Shown here: one piece after another, positions 44,550 to 54,185 of the stretch | Position numbering within the stretch: position 1 is the first letter of the stretch | Layout: the number at the start of each line of letters is the position of its first letter | From: an uncultured Christensenella sp. | GTDB taxonomy: Bacteria; Bacillota; Clostridia; Christensenellales; UBA1242 | DNA: 63,146 nucleotides | Assembly: GCA_949282135.1 (NCBI GenBank) | Contig: CASDOR010000026.1 | Span: forward strand, 1-63,146 | Direction of reading: 5' to 3' | Made by a program: the position numbers and the translations under genes | Notes under the pieces: generated by a model | What the model saw: the letters and a program-made list of their open reading frames with translations, nothing else | What the model was told of the DNA's origin: nothing | Databases searched by the model: none

Positions 44550-45536
44550 TTATTTCTTAGTATCATCTTCATCAATATTATTTGCTATTTTTATAAGTCT
44601 ATTAAATTGATGATTTATACCACTTTTAGTTATAGTGTTTGAAAGTAGTTTTGTCAAGTTTTCAAGAGACTCCTCTGGATTTGCAAGTCTTACAAGACAT
44701 AACTCCCTTAAATTTTGTGGTAAAGCTTCAAAACCTATAGTCTTTTCAATTTTTGTTATCGCACTAATTTGTTTTAGACTTGCATTAACAGTCTTAGTAA
44801 TATTTGCATTCAAACAATTATTTTGTCTATTAATATTGTTTCTAACCTCTCTTAAAGTCATTTCATTTTGCAGTTCAAGTAAACTTTTATATGCGCCAAC
44901 AGTTGCAAAAAGGTCGCTGACAACTTCTGCTTCCTTAATGTACAAAATAAAAAGATTTTTTCTTTTGCTTTTTTTATTTGTTATTTTAAGAGAAAAAAGT
45001 AAAGTTGAAAAATCATCCGCAAAATTTTCATCTGTAAAATCAAATTCCCAATGATAACCACTAAAAGTTCTTATTCTATTTTCCCTATCTTGAATAATTA
45101 TGTTAGAAGTTGAAATTGATACAAAAACACCTTTTATAAAAGCCTTTTTACAGCAATCACTTTCAAGTAAATTTGAAGGTGTACCATAATTTAAAGAAAA
45201 TTCATTATCAAAATTAAAAATAGCAAGCTCTGTATCAAATAGAACTCTTTTTGTAATTTCTTTTGGAAAAGTAATAATGTAGCGCTCAGTCTTATTAACG
45301 TTATTCTCTTCGTCTCTTTCTATTTTTGCTGTCACCCCATAAAATGAACCTAGACAATTATTCACCACGTCATATAATTCTTTGATATCAGTTTTTAACT
45401 CAACAAAAATATCTTGTCCATTTTTTCTAAGTTCTCCAATAGAGCGAATGACCGCAGATAAAAAAGCTAGTTTGCAACACTCATCCTTAATCTCACTATT
45501 CAAAACTTCTAGTTTTACTTCTCGTGCAAAAGACAT
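44550..45536 (-). CDS. whiA: Sporulation/cell-division regulator WhiA
   Basis: This 328-residue protein has an N-terminal degenerate LAGLIDADG-endonuclease fold (CCKLAFLSAVIRSIGEL near 20, DCCKKAFIKGVFVSIST near 130) and a C-terminal helix-turn-helix domain with ALPQNLRELCLVRLANPEESL. WhiA is a DNA-binding protein acting in chromosome segregation and division in Bacillus. TGAGG lies seven bases before the ATG. It sits 3 bases after murB and 9 before dnaE. In Bacillus, whiA is next to rapZ and yvcK, which are not here. Confidence 0.93.
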   Translation of the reverse strand: MSFAREVKLEVLNSEIKDECCKLAFLSAVIRSIGELRKNGQDIFVELKTDIKELYDVVNNCLGSFYGVTAKIERDEENNVNKTERYIITFPKEITKRVLFDTELAIFNFDNEFSLNYGTPSNLLESDCCKKAFIKGVFVSISTSNIIIQDRENRIRTFSGYHWEFDFTDENFADDFSTLLFSLKITNKKSKRKNLFILYIKEAEVVSDLFATVGAYKSLLELQNEMTLREVRNNINRQNNCLNANITKTVNASLKQISAITKIEKTIGFEALPQNLRELCLVRLANPEESLENLTKLLSNTITKSGINHQFNRLIKIANNIDEDDTKK

Positions 45537-45539
45537 ATT

Positions 45540-46445
45540 TTACCTCAAAATAATAATTTCTTCATCTAGCATTATACCAAACTTTTTAAAAACTGTCTTT
45601 TTAATTTTGCAAATTAATTTAAAAACATCTTTAAATTTTGCATTTTTATTGAAATTAACAATAAATCCTGAGTGTTTTTTTGAAATCATTGCCCCACCAC
45701 AAGTCGTTCCCTTTAAAGCACATGCGTCAATATAGACCGGAGCATAACCCTCTTTTGGTTTTTTAAAAACACTGCCGGCACTTGGGAGGTCATAAGGTTG
45801 GCTAAGCCTTCTTTTATTTAAAAAATCAAAACATCTAGATAATATTAAGTCTTTTTTATCTCTTTTGAGTGAAAAACAAACCTTTAAAATTACATAATCA
45901 TTATTTGAAAAGAAACTATGCCTATAAGAAAATTCTAGTTTATCTCGTGTTCTTTTATAAATTTTAATACCATCTGTGTAGTAAACATATTCAACAACCT
46001 CCCCCATTTCACCGCCAAAACAACCTGCATTCATTTTAACTCCGCCACCAACACTACCTGGCACACCAAAACTCCACTCTAAACCACTAAGCTCATAGTC
46101 TTTTGCAATATTATTTAATTTATAAAGGCTTACTCCTGCACCACAAATAAGTCGATTCTCTCTTTTAACGACTCCTCCTATTTCTATTTTTATAACAATA
46201 CCTTCGTAAACTTTGTCGCTACATAAAATGTTACTACCACGACCTAGAATAAAATATTTTATGTTGTAATTTTTCACAAGCTTTATTAGTTTCATAAGAC
46301 TATTTATATCTTTAACTACAACAAGCCCTCTAATTCTACCTCCAATTTGAAAGGTAGTGTAATTACTAAATTTTTCTTGCTTTTTAACGTTAAAACCTTG
46401 ACTTTCCAAAAGTTTTATAAATCTAGATAGAGATATTTTTTTCAT
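45540..46445 (-). CDS. murB: UDP-N-acetylenolpyruvoylglucosamine reductase MurB
   Basis: This 301-residue FAD enzyme completes synthesis of UDP-MurNAc for peptidoglycan. Motifs are NYTTFQIGG near 27, LGRGSNIL near 68, WSFGVPGSVGGGVKMNAG near 120 (FAD and substrate contacts), YRHSFF near 170, PSAGSVFKKP near 222 (the catalytic Ser) and KHSGFIVN near 255. This is the short type II enzyme of Gram-positive bacteria. The ribosome site AAAGAG is weak. It is first in the murB-whiA-dnaE-pfkA group, 64 bases after the solute-binding-like gene. Confidence 0.94.
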   Translation of the reverse strand: MKKISLSRFIKLLESQGFNVKKQEKFSNYTTFQIGGRIRGLVVVKDINSLMKLIKLVKNYNIKYFILGRGSNILCSDKVYEGIVIKIEIGGVVKRENRLICGAGVSLYKLNNIAKDYELSGLEWSFGVPGSVGGGVKMNAGCFGGEMGEVVEYVYYTDGIKIYKRTRDKLEFSYRHSFFSNNDYVILKVCFSLKRDKKDLILSRCFDFLNKRRLSQPYDLPSAGSVFKKPKEGYAPVYIDACALKGTTCGGAMISKKHSGFIVNFNKNAKFKDVFKLICKIKKTVFKKFGIMLDEEIIILR

Positions 46446-46509
46446 ATCTCTTTATATGTTAAAATTTTGTTAATTGACCTTATTAATTTGATTTTTAAAT
46501 ATGTTTTTA

Positions 46510-47556
46510 TTAATCAAATACATTAACTGATGAAATTTCATCCATTAGCACATTTTCAAAATCAGACATATATGTACTCTCATATATCTTTTCATTTGTT
46601 ACCGAAAAAAGTCCATAAGAGTTTAAAGCATTTTGTGCATTATTTGAGGTTAAATATTTTGCAAACTCATTTGCATAAAACATTTTTGCACTACTGCCAG
46701 AATCCACTACTCCAATATACTGAATTAAATCCGTAAAGTTAGGCAACATATTATATTTTAAATTACTCAAACTTCCATTGTCCTCTCTGTTTTTACATCT
46801 TGCCACATCCCGCATTGTACCAACAAGGCTCACAGAATTTTTATTTACAAAATTAACATATGCCTCGTATAAACTAGAAAAATTGGCTACATTATTTTCA
46901 TCTAAAACTAAACCATTTGCATTCAATGCAAGTCCCGGATTAACATAATTATTTGTTGCAATACTAACTCCTTTAATCTCGTTATTGTTATAACGAGTTG
47001 ATAATAAAAAGTCAGACATATTGCTACTATTAACCATATTTTCATGCGTAATTAAGCAGTATCCTGACAGAATATATGGATAAGCCAAAATCATATTATT
47101 TTTCATTCCATATGTCATTAAATCATCTCGCACATTACTGTTTTTTTCTAATTCTTCTAAAAACCCAACTATATATCTTCCTATACCATAACCAAAAGAA
47201 AACATATCCGGCAACTTGTTTTCATCCAAATTTATAACTAGCTCTTCTGGAGTCAAAGTCTTAACTACTATAAAACAATTTGGATTTAGTTTATTAAATT
47301 CGCCTGCACGTCTTTCAAGATATGTTTCCCTACTATTCGTGCCTCCTTCAAAGGACTCTACATGATAAAGGGTAAGTACAGTTTTAGACGCACTTTGCAA
47401 GTTAAAAAATTCATTCAAATTTAACCTATAATTTTCTACATTAAAAACCACTATTGGTGAAAAAATAATAAAAATTATGCCTACAACAAAAAAAAGAATT
47501 TTAAAAGTCTTTTTTGAAAACAACTTTAAAAATAGGTTTTTAAAAAAAGAACGCAT
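46510..47556 (-). CDS. Membrane-anchored extracellular solute-binding-like protein
   Basis: The product has 348 residues. An N-terminal membrane segment (about 18-38) follows a Lys-rich start. No lipobox is present. The chain then reads like a family 1 binding protein: TLYHVESFEGGTNSRETYLERRAGEFNKLNP matches their N-terminal lobe, DMFSFGYG follows, and NAQNALNSYGLFS comes near the end. No permease or ATPase genes lie nearby, so it may not serve a transporter. The ATG at 47556 lies inside the uvrC terminator palindrome and has no ribosome site, so the true start or its control is unclear. A TTG at codon 12 is a weaker alternative. Confidence 0.7.
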   Translation of the reverse strand: MRSFFKNLFLKLFSKKTFKILFFVVGIIFIIFSPIVVFNVENYRLNLNEFFNLQSASKTVLTLYHVESFEGGTNSRETYLERRAGEFNKLNPNCFIVVKTLTPEELVINLDENKLPDMFSFGYGIGRYIVGFLEELEKNSNVRDDLMTYGMKNNMILAYPYILSGYCLITHENMVNSSNMSDFLLSTRYNNNEIKGVSIATNNYVNPGLALNANGLVLDENNVANFSSLYEAYVNFVNKNSVSLVGTMRDVARCKNREDNGSLSNLKYNMLPNFTDLIQYIGVVDSGSSAKMFYANEFAKYLTSNNAQNALNSYGLFSVTNEKIYESTYMSDFENVLMDEISSVNVFD

Positions 47557-47573
47557 ATTAATTAATATGCGTT
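47541..47573 (-). terminator. uvrC terminator that contains the next gene's start codon
   Basis: A 24-base perfect palindrome (47550-47573, arms AACGCATATTAA and its complement) is followed on the minus strand by C and seven T. The ATG of the solute-binding-like gene (47556-47554) lies in the descending arm. The hairpin could stop uvrC transcription or hide the start codon. Confidence 0.7.
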
Positions 47574-47596
47574 TTAACTACAGATTTAGGACAAAT

Positions 47597-49411
47597 CTAT
47601 TCTATTTCATCAAGTTTTTTTAATATGTCACTAGCTATTTTTGGTGTAATTCCACTTACTTGAATTAATTCCTCAATACTAGCCTTTTTCATTCTCTTTA
47701 CACTCTTAAACTTCTCAATCAAAGCTTCTTTTCTTATCTTGCCAAGACCTTCTATTTCATCAAGTAAACTTGAGACTTGACTTTTCTTTCTAAGTTTTCT
47801 ATGAAAAGTAATAGCAAATCTGTGTGCCTCATCCCTTAGTTTTTGTAACAACTTTAACTCTGGCGTGTCTTTTGAAAGTTTTACAGACAAAGGATTATCT
47901 TCAACAAAAATTTCCTCTTGTTTTTTTGCTAAACTTATCACATCAATATCTTGATTATAACTCTTAATTAACTCCCGACAGGTATTTATTTGTCCTTTTC
48001 CGCCGTCAATCATGATAAGGTCAGGACGTGAAGAAAAACTAATATCATCACTATTTAATTTTTCAAGCCTTCTTGTAATACTTTCTTTTAAACTTTCAAA
48101 GTCATTAGGTCCTACAACCTCTTTTATTTTAAACTTCCTATAATGCTTTGATGCCTTTGTTCCATTTATAAAAACAACCATGCTGCAAACAGAGTTTGTT
48201 CCTGAAATATTTGATATGTCATAACATTCCATTCTAAGAGGTATATTTCTAAGCCCTAGAGTGTTTTTAATGTTTTCCAAGATTTCCATTCTCTTGCGTT
48301 CTTTCTTGTTGTCTAGGTCTGAATTTTTATTTAAATACTCCTCTGCATTTTTATTTGCCTGCATAATGAGTTGCTTATTAATTCCTTTTTGAGGAATATT
48401 TACTTCTATTTTTTTACCTGCTTCTTCCTCTAAAGATCTAAATAGTGCATCTTCTAGGTCTACCTCAATTGGAAGAAATATTTTGTCTGGAAAGAGTTTA
48501 TTTTGAAGGTAATACTGGGTCAAAAATGATATTAGCATTTGCTCATCATCAATTTGAGAGTTGTCAAAGCTATAGCATCTTGCTCCCATCATTTTGCCTT
48601 GCCTAATAATTAGAACAGAAAAAACAAAAAACAATTCGTTTTTTGCCACACCAAAAACATCAATGTTTGAAGTCTTATTTAAAGCGGTAACTGATTTTTC
48701 TCTAAGTTTGAGTAACATAAATTTTAAGTCTCTAAGCTTTATTGCCAGTTCAAAATTTTCTATTTCTACCGCTTGTTCCATTTTCTTACAAATTATATCG
48801 TATACACTTTCATCCTTTCCATTTAAAAAGTCAATTACTTTTGGAATGTATCTAGCATACTCATCTTTTGTAATCTTACACATGCAAGGAGCACTACAAA
48901 GACCAAGAGAATAATTAAGACACCCTTTTTTCATTTTGTTGTTGTCTTTAATTTTTTTATTACAGGTACGTATTGGATAAGCGTAATTGACTGCGTTTAT
49001 TATTTCATATGGGCTTATTCCAAAGTATGGACCAAAATATTTTGCATTATCTTTCTTTATCTTCCTAACAACCTCAAGCCTTGGAAAATCTTCGTCAAGG
49101 TCAAGTTTAATGTATGGATAGGACTTCCCATCCTTAAGCAAAATATTATAAAAAGGTTGGTGCTTTTTTATTAGATTGCATTCAAGAACTAATGCATCAA
49201 GTTCGGAATTTGTAAGTATATACTCAAAATCGGCAACTTGAGACACCATACTCTTAACTTTTTCAGTATGGTTCTTGTTTAAAAAATATTGACTTACTCT
49301 ATTCTTTAGCCTCCTTGCCTTACCAATGTATATTATGTTACCAAACTTATCTTTCATAATATACACACCAGGACTTAGTGGCAACTTATGTAATTTTTCT
49401 TTTATACTCAT
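47597..49411 (-). CDS. uvrC: Excinuclease ABC subunit C
   Basis: This 604-residue nuclease makes both incisions in nucleotide excision repair. The N-terminal GIY-YIG domain shows PGVYIMKDKFGNIIYIGKA near 15. Cys residues CNKKI...CLNYSLGLCSAPC lie near 150-177, and a UVR motif lies near 205. The C-terminal RNase H-like endonuclease has MECYDISNISGTNSVCSMVVF near 393 and DLIMIDGGKGQ near 463, and a helix-hairpin-helix pair ends the chain (IEGLGKIRKEAL, VSGITPKIASDIL). AGGAAGAG precedes the ATG. It is likely monocistronic, given the terminator at 47541-47573. Confidence 0.95.
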   Translation of the reverse strand: MSIKEKLHKLPLSPGVYIMKDKFGNIIYIGKARRLKNRVSQYFLNKNHTEKVKSMVSQVADFEYILTNSELDALVLECNLIKKHQPFYNILLKDGKSYPYIKLDLDEDFPRLEVVRKIKKDNAKYFGPYFGISPYEIINAVNYAYPIRTCNKKIKDNNKMKKGCLNYSLGLCSAPCMCKITKDEYARYIPKVIDFLNGKDESVYDIICKKMEQAVEIENFELAIKLRDLKFMLLKLREKSVTALNKTSNIDVFGVAKNELFFVFSVLIIRQGKMMGARCYSFDNSQIDDEQMLISFLTQYYLQNKLFPDKIFLPIEVDLEDALFRSLEEEAGKKIEVNIPQKGINKQLIMQANKNAEEYLNKNSDLDNKKERKRMEILENIKNTLGLRNIPLRMECYDISNISGTNSVCSMVVFINGTKASKHYRKFKIKEVVGPNDFESLKESITRRLEKLNSDDISFSSRPDLIMIDGGKGQINTCRELIKSYNQDIDVISLAKKQEEIFVEDNPLSVKLSKDTPELKLLQKLRDEAHRFAITFHRKLRKKSQVSSLLDEIEGLGKIRKEALIEKFKSVKRMKKASIEELIQVSGITPKIASDILKKLDEIE

Positions 49412-49850
49412 ATTCTCTTCCTACATATTATAGGATAACACAAAATAAAATAAAAACAAATCATTTATTTTTGTACTAAATATTTACCTCGTCAACTTCT
49501 AACAAAGTTCAGTTTGCTATGACAATAAGTACAATAAAAACCGCCCTATTATAATGTTATACTTTTACTAATAGTGATAATAAATTAATTATTTTTGTGG
49601 TCTTCAGTATATTCGTATATGTAACCTCTTAATATACTCAACATAAATAATAAACCACCCTCGCCAAAAAATCTCCTCCCAGTTAAAACTCTCCCTCCAC
49701 ACGTGCGACCACGAGAGACGTCGCCCTAAGGGCTCCCACCTCTCGTGACCGCACTCCCTCTATACTAGCTATTTTTTCTAAGCCTTTAAATATGTTAACA
49801 AATAGCTTTTTTAAACTATACACAATACTTAAACCACAACTCTTTAAACC
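49412..49850. other. Gap between uvrC and the leucine-rich-repeat gene
   Basis: No convincing frame was found. The stretch holds the GC-rich folded element at 49704-49753. Beside it, on the minus strand, is a purine-rich stretch (about 49650-49700) with several GGGAGGAG-like runs that do not precede any usable frame. Confidence 0.5.
49704..49753 (-). ncRNA. GC-rich folded element, probable minus-strand structured RNA or palindromic repeat
   Basis: Outer arms 49704-49717 and 49740-49753 pair over 14 positions around an inner palindrome GCCCTAAGGGC (49723-49733). On the minus strand all 14 outer positions pair, two as G.U and U.G. On the plus strand those positions are A.C and C.A mismatches. 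This asymmetry favours an RNA read from the minus strand, downstream of the leucine-rich-repeat gene. The layout also recalls short palindromic repeats common in gut Clostridia genomes, so a mobile-repeat origin is possible. Confidence 0.45.
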
Positions 49851-52800
49851 CTAAACCACATTCCTCTCTCGTTTGTCATTAAAGTATATCTCTTCCCTAA
49901 AACCTAAACCATCAAAGCCTATATCAAAATCCTCTCCTACGTCACTATAACCTACACCTTCCACCCCACTCTCAATAGGCACAGGCTCCCCAGTCACCTC
50001 ATCACACTCCCATTCCCCCGCCCAATACACAGATCTATCAGAGTAATTCCAGTTGGAACTCCACCCACTAGGCTGACTTTCCGCCTCACAATATATTGTA
50101 AGCTTATAGCAAGAACGAAATGCATCATCTCCTATACTCGTGACGCTATCTGGGATTGTAATTGAAGTGATATTGCAATAATAAAATGCAGACCTTCCTA
50201 TACTCGTGACACTATCTGGTATAGTAATTGAGGTGAGACTATCGCAAGAATAAAATGCATAATTTCCTATACTTGTGACACAATTAGGTATTACAACACT
50301 AGTAATGTTTGTGTTTTCATAGAACGCATACTCATATATCTCGTAGGTATCGCCACTAAAATCTTTAAATAACTCTTTTACTTTATCAATACTTGGTAAG
50401 GTTAATTCTTTTTCACTACCTGTATAACCTAATAAAGACATTACACCAGCATTGTAATAAAAAATGTAATCATTATTTACCTCTTTTTGTACTAATGGTG
50501 TGTTTGTGTCAGTATATACATAATCTGCATAATAACCTACATAGCCATTATCACTACTTCCTACTGTTATATTTAGTCCGTCACTCCCTGTTAAATCATA
50601 TACCTCTACTAGTTTATAGCAATACCTAAATGCGTAATCTCCTATGCTTGTAACACTCTTTGGTATTGTAATTGAGGTAAGATTACGGCAATCATAAAAT
50701 GCATATCTTCCTATACTCGTGACACTCTCTGGAATTGTAATAGAGGTGAGACTACTGCAACCACTAAAAGCTTGATCTCCTATACTCGTGACACTATCTG
50801 GTATAGTAATTGAGGTGAGACTACTGCAATCATAAAATGTATAATCTCCTATACTCGTAACTCCCTCTGGTATTTTAATAGAGGTAAGATTAAGGCAACG
50901 ATAAAATGCATATCTTCCTATACTCGTGACACTCTCTGGAATTGTAATTGAGGTGAGATCATAACAATTATAAAATGCATAATCTCCTATACTCGTGACA
51001 CTACTTGGTATTGTAATAGAAGAAAGACTACTGCAATAATAAAATGCAGAACTTCCTATACTCATAAGTTGTGAGTTTTCTCCAAAGGTTACAGTTCCAA
51101 GATTACTGCAATCAGAAAATGCATAATTTCCTATACTCGTGAGTTGTGAGTTTTCTCCAAAGGTTACAGTTCCAAGATTACTGCAATCAGAAAATGCATA
51201 TCTTCCTATACTCGTGACACTCTCTGGAATTATAATAGAGGTGAGATTACTGCAATATCTAAATGCAGAACTTCCTATACTCGTGAGTTGTGAGTTTTCT
51301 CCAAAGGTTACAGTTTCAAGACTGCTGCAACGAGAAAATGCAGAACTTCCTATACTTGTGACTCCATCACCTAAAGTTACCGTTGTAAGATTACTTAAAT
51401 CACTAAAATCAAGGTCTTTTACCTCTCCGCTTTGTATTGTAAGTTGTTTTACGTTATCACAACCTTCAAAAATATAAGTACCTATGTTTGTAAGTCCTGT
51501 CATATCTTCAAATGTTATACTTATAAGTCCTATGCAATTTCTAAATGCATAACCTTCTATACTCGTGACACTATCTGGTATCGTAATTGAGGTGAGACTA
51601 GTGCAACTTTCAAATGCATATCTTCCTATACTCGTGACACTCTCAGGTATTGTAATTGAGGCGAGACTACTGCAATAAGCAAATGCAGACCTTCCTATAC
51701 TCGTGACACTATCGCCTAAAGTTACCGTTGTAAGATTACTTAAATAATAAAAATCAAGATCTTTTACTTCTCCACTTTGGATTATAAGCTCTTTTACATT
51801 ATCACAGCCATCAAAAATATAAATACCTATGCTTGTAAGCCCTGTCATATTCTCAAGGGTTATGCTTGTAAGTCCTGTGCAATTATAAAATGCAGAACCT
51901 CCTATACTCGTGACACTATCTGGTATAGTAATTGAGGTGAGACTAGTGCAATCATAAAATGCAGACCTTCCTATACTCGTGACACTATCTGGTATTGTAA
52001 TTGAGGTGAGATTACTGCAACCCTCAAATGTATAATCTCCTATACTAGTGAGTTGTGAGTTTTCTCCAAAGGTTACAGTTTCAAGACTACTGCAATATCT
52101 AAATGCATAATTTCCTATACTCGTGACACTATCTGGTATTGTAATTGAGGTGAGACTACTGCAATAAGAAAATGCACGTTCTCCTATACTTGTGAGTTGT
52201 GTGTTATCTTCAAAGTTTACAGTCTTAAGACTACCGCAATACCTAAACGCATTCTCACCTATAGTTTTAAGAGTACTTGGCAAAGTTATCTCTTCTATAA
52301 GCATTAGCATCGAATCATTCATAGATGCAAAAGCAACTGCCCCTATCTCTTCAAGTTTTGTAGCTTCTAAGTTGATCGTTTTTAAACTTGAGCAACCCAT
52401 AAAGGAATACACGCCAATACTTGTTAAATTTGAATTATCTTCAAATACTACATTTTCTAGTCCCATACACGCCATAAATGCACCCATTCCAATGTTCTTA
52501 ACATTCTTTGGTATGGTTACTTCTTGAAGATTCATATTTATATAATCTTCTTCGCTTTCCTCTTCTCCTGGAGTTATAAGCCCCAACACAATAAAGATAA
52601 ATTTTGAAAATGTTCCACCTTGAATACTAATACAATCTGCGTGTATGGTGACATCTTCCGCTTTTAGGTTTGTGTCAATGAGTATTGCGTGTTCGTTATT
52701 TTCGGTTGGTAAATAATAACCATTTCCATATTCTACGGTGTCAAGTCCAGAACACAACATAAATGCTTCGCCGCCGACATACTCTACACTACCTGGTATG

Positions 52801-53570
52801 ATTATGTTTGTAAGAGTTGTGCATGCCGCAAATGCTCCGCCCACAATTTGAGCATTCGTGTCAACTTCTGAATTAATACTCTTTGTGCTATTTGGAATTA
52901 CAACACTTTCTATTTTTGCCACTCCGGTTTGACCTTGACTCTGCCCATAAGCCATTATATCACTAAACGCGTTATATGGGACGTCGACTACGTCGTGTGA
53001 GATTATGACGTTTGGAGAAGTGTTAAGGAGTGGTGCGTTTGCAAAGTCGGAGTTATGTACGTTTGGGGTTAGGAAAACTGAGTAAAGTGTAAGGTTTTCA
53101 CTACTTTTTGGTACGTCGTACCAAATTGGATTATCTTCCGTTGAGACATAATATCTAGAGTCGGTTTCACTAAAGATAAAGTCTGGATTCTCTGGGTCCT
53201 CTTGTGGGTCAATAAAGGAGGAGTTAGTTGAAAAGAAGTAAAACTCTCTTCCATCACTACTTGTAAGGTCATCTAGATTTGTAACTACCCCATTTTCTAT
53301 CGTTGGTACTGTTCCATCAATTCTAAACTTTGTTTTATCTTCGTTTAGAACCACCTTAGTATTATCTGTACTAAAATTTGACCCTTCGTTTCTAGCAAAG
53401 GTTAGTATGACATTAGGACTTTCCTCTTGCACCTCATACTCAACTTTAATATCGTTGTAATACTTTTTATTTATTGCATCTACTACAATAAATATTGTAA
53501 GCACAGCAAAAACTCCCATTACAACAAGTAAAAGTATTGAAGTAAGTAGATTTCGTTTTGAACTTCCCAT
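49851..53570 (-). CDS. BspA-type leucine-rich-repeat surface protein
   Basis: The product has 1239 residues from the ATG at 53570, with AAAGGAG about 14 bases upstream. The TTG extension to 53630 is not supported. An N-terminal signal anchor (about 6-32) leads to a non-repeat region, then about thirty copies of the BspA/TpLRR unit, such as [23 protein letters not shown] (23 residues) and [22 protein letters not shown] (25 residues). An acidic C-terminal tail ends the chain. BspA-like proteins bind host or bacterial surfaces in several genera. No sortase signal or C-terminal helix is present, so it is held by the N-terminal anchor. The repeats are nearly identical in DNA, so copy number is probably unstable. 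It is flanked by GC-rich palindromic elements. Confidence 0.9.
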   Translation of the reverse strand: MGSSKRNLLTSILLLVVMGVFAVLTIFIVVDAINKKYYNDIKVEYEVQEESPNVILTFARNEGSNFSTDNTKVVLNEDKTKFRIDGTVPTIENGVVTNLDDLTSSDGREFYFFSTNSSFIDPQEDPENPDFIFSETDSRYYVSTEDNPIWYDVPKSSENLTLYSVFLTPNVHNSDFANAPLLNTSPNVIISHDVVDVPYNAFSDIMAYGQSQGQTGVAKIESVVIPNSTKSINSEVDTNAQIVGGAFAACTTLTNIIIPGSVEYVGGEAFMLCSGLDTVEYGNGYYLPTENNEHAILIDTNLKAEDVTIHADCISIQGGTFSKFIFIVLGLITPGEEESEEDYINMNLQEVTIPKNVKNIGMGAFMACMGLENVVFEDNSNLTSIGVYSFMGCSSLKTINLEATKLEEIGAVAFASMNDSMLMLIEEITLPSTLKTIGENAFRYCGSLKTVNFEDNTQLTSIGERAFSYCSSLTSITIPDSVTSIGNYAFRYCSSLETVTFGENSQLTSIGDYTFEGCSNLTSITIPDSVTSIGRSAFYDCTSLTSITIPDSVTSIGGSAFYNCTGLTSITLENMTGLTSIGIYIFDGCDNVKELIIQSGEVKDLDFYYLSNLTTVTLGDSVTSIGRSAFAYCSSLASITIPESVTSIGRYAFESCTSLTSITIPDSVTSIEGYAFRNCIGLISITFEDMTGLTNIGTYIFEGCDNVKQLTIQSGEVKDLDFSDLSNLTTVTLGDGVTSIGSSAFSRCSSLETVTFGENSQLTSIGSSAFRYCSNLTSIIIPESVTSIGRYAFSDCSNLGTVTFGENSQLTSIGNYAFSDCSNLGTVTFGENSQLMSIGSSAFYYCSSLSSITIPSSVTSIGDYAFYNCYDLTSITIPESVTSIGRYAFYRCLNLTSIKIPEGVTSIGDYTFYDCSSLTSITIPDSVTSIGDQAFSGCSSLTSITIPESVTSIGRYAFYDCRNLTSITIPKSVTSIGDYAFRYCYKLVEVYDLTGSDGLNITVGSSDNGYVGYYADYVYTDTNTPLVQKEVNNDYIFYYNAGVMSLLGYTGSEKELTLPSIDKVKELFKDFSGDTYEIYEYAFYENTNITSVVIPNCVTSIGNYAFYSCDSLTSITIPDSVTSIGRSAFYYCNITSITIPDSVTSIGDDAFRSCYKLTIYCEAESQPSGWSSNWNYSDRSVYWAGEWECDEVTGEPVPIESGVEGVGYSDVGEDFDIGFDGLGFREEIYFNDKRERNVV
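50100..52260 (-). repeat. 69- and 75-base tandem coding repeats in the leucine-rich-repeat gene
   Basis: Units of 23 or 25 codons recur with high DNA identity, for example the phrase CCTATACTCGTGACACTATC at many positions. One 75-base unit at 51067 is repeated at 51142 with 59 consecutive identical bases. Such identity indicates recent duplication or gene conversion. Confidence 0.9.
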
Positions 53571-53670
53571 ATTCTTCTTAAACACTCCTTTATCATTAGT
53601 TTTTAAATTTTTAAAAATTTTATAACACAAGTAACTTTAAATTTTATATTATATTTTAATAAAATCTCAC

Positions 53671-53996
53671 ATAAAAATCAATTAAATTTAAATAAAATGT
53701 GGTAAGACACAAAAAGTTTAGTTATAATATGATAATGTACAAAAATTACATTTAAATGAAGTATAGTAAAAAAACAAATAAATTTAAAAAAATATGGCAA
53801 GACACAAAAAAAGAGTGAATTTTAATTAAATTTAAATAAAATATGTGAAAATATAAATAAACTTAAACATAATATAGTAATAATACAAATAATAAAACAT
53901 GTCGAAGCACAAAAAAAGAGGGGCGGGCTTTTTGTAAAACTAGCATTGTATAAAAATCAATTAAATTTAAACAAAATGTGGTAAGACACAAAAAAG
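53671..53996. repeat. AT-rich direct repeats upstream of the leucine-rich-repeat gene
   Basis: A 45-base unit at 53671-53716 recurs at 53950-53996 with one substitution. Degenerate copies sharing AATTTAAA and GGCAAGACACAAAAA lie between (about 53780-53815 and 53825-53850). A second repeat, GAGGGGCGGGCTTT plus TTGTAAAAC, occurs at 53918-53940 and 53996-54019, 78 bases apart; the second copy is the left strand of the four-way-junction element. No coding frame is seen. Confidence 0.8.
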
Positions 53997-54134
53997 AGGG
54001 GCGGGCTTTTTTGTAAAACCGAGTATGGTTTTACAAAAAGGGGGCAAGGCGGAGAGGGTCCCTCCGCCTTGCCCCTTGCTTTTGTTTTCTTGGCCTAAAA
54101 AGGCAAAGAAAACAAAAGCATAAGCCCGCCCTTC
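53996..54134 (+). other. Four-way-junction (cloverleaf-like) inverted-repeat element
   Basis: An outer stem (53996-54008 with 54122-54134) encloses three hairpins that abut with almost no unpaired bases. H1 is 54009-54020/54027-54038 (12 pairs, 6-base loop). H2 is 54041-54054/54062-54075 (14 GC-rich pairs, extended by G.U and A-U). H3 is 54078-54095/54102-54119 (18 positions, one mismatch). Two G.U pairs occur when read on the plus strand and become mismatches on the minus strand, so a plus-strand RNA is slightly favoured. A DNA cruciform or a miniature mobile element is equally possible. It encodes no protein. Confidence 0.75.
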
Positions 54135-54185
54135 CTTGATTAACTTTGCATTCTTTGTCGGTCTATTTGATTGTGCTTCTCGCCT

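Noticed and set aside
49690..49770. Group II intron domain V remnant
   Set aside because: TGCGGT...GTCGCACG resembles the domain V stem, but the short GAAA-type loop is replaced by a long hairpin, the opening AGC motif is missing, and no reverse transcriptase is near.
50100..52260. CRISPR-like regular repeats
   Set aside because: The period is 69 or 75 bases, units are in frame and encode leucine-rich repeats, and there are no unique spacers.
50393..52527. Several plus-strand frames opposite the leucine-rich-repeat gene
   Set aside because: They repeat only because the coding repeats do; no start sites were seen.
53881..54185. tRNA-like cloverleaf at the four-way junction
   Set aside because: The arms are far too long, there is no anticodon loop or T-loop consensus, and no CCA-end acceptor context.
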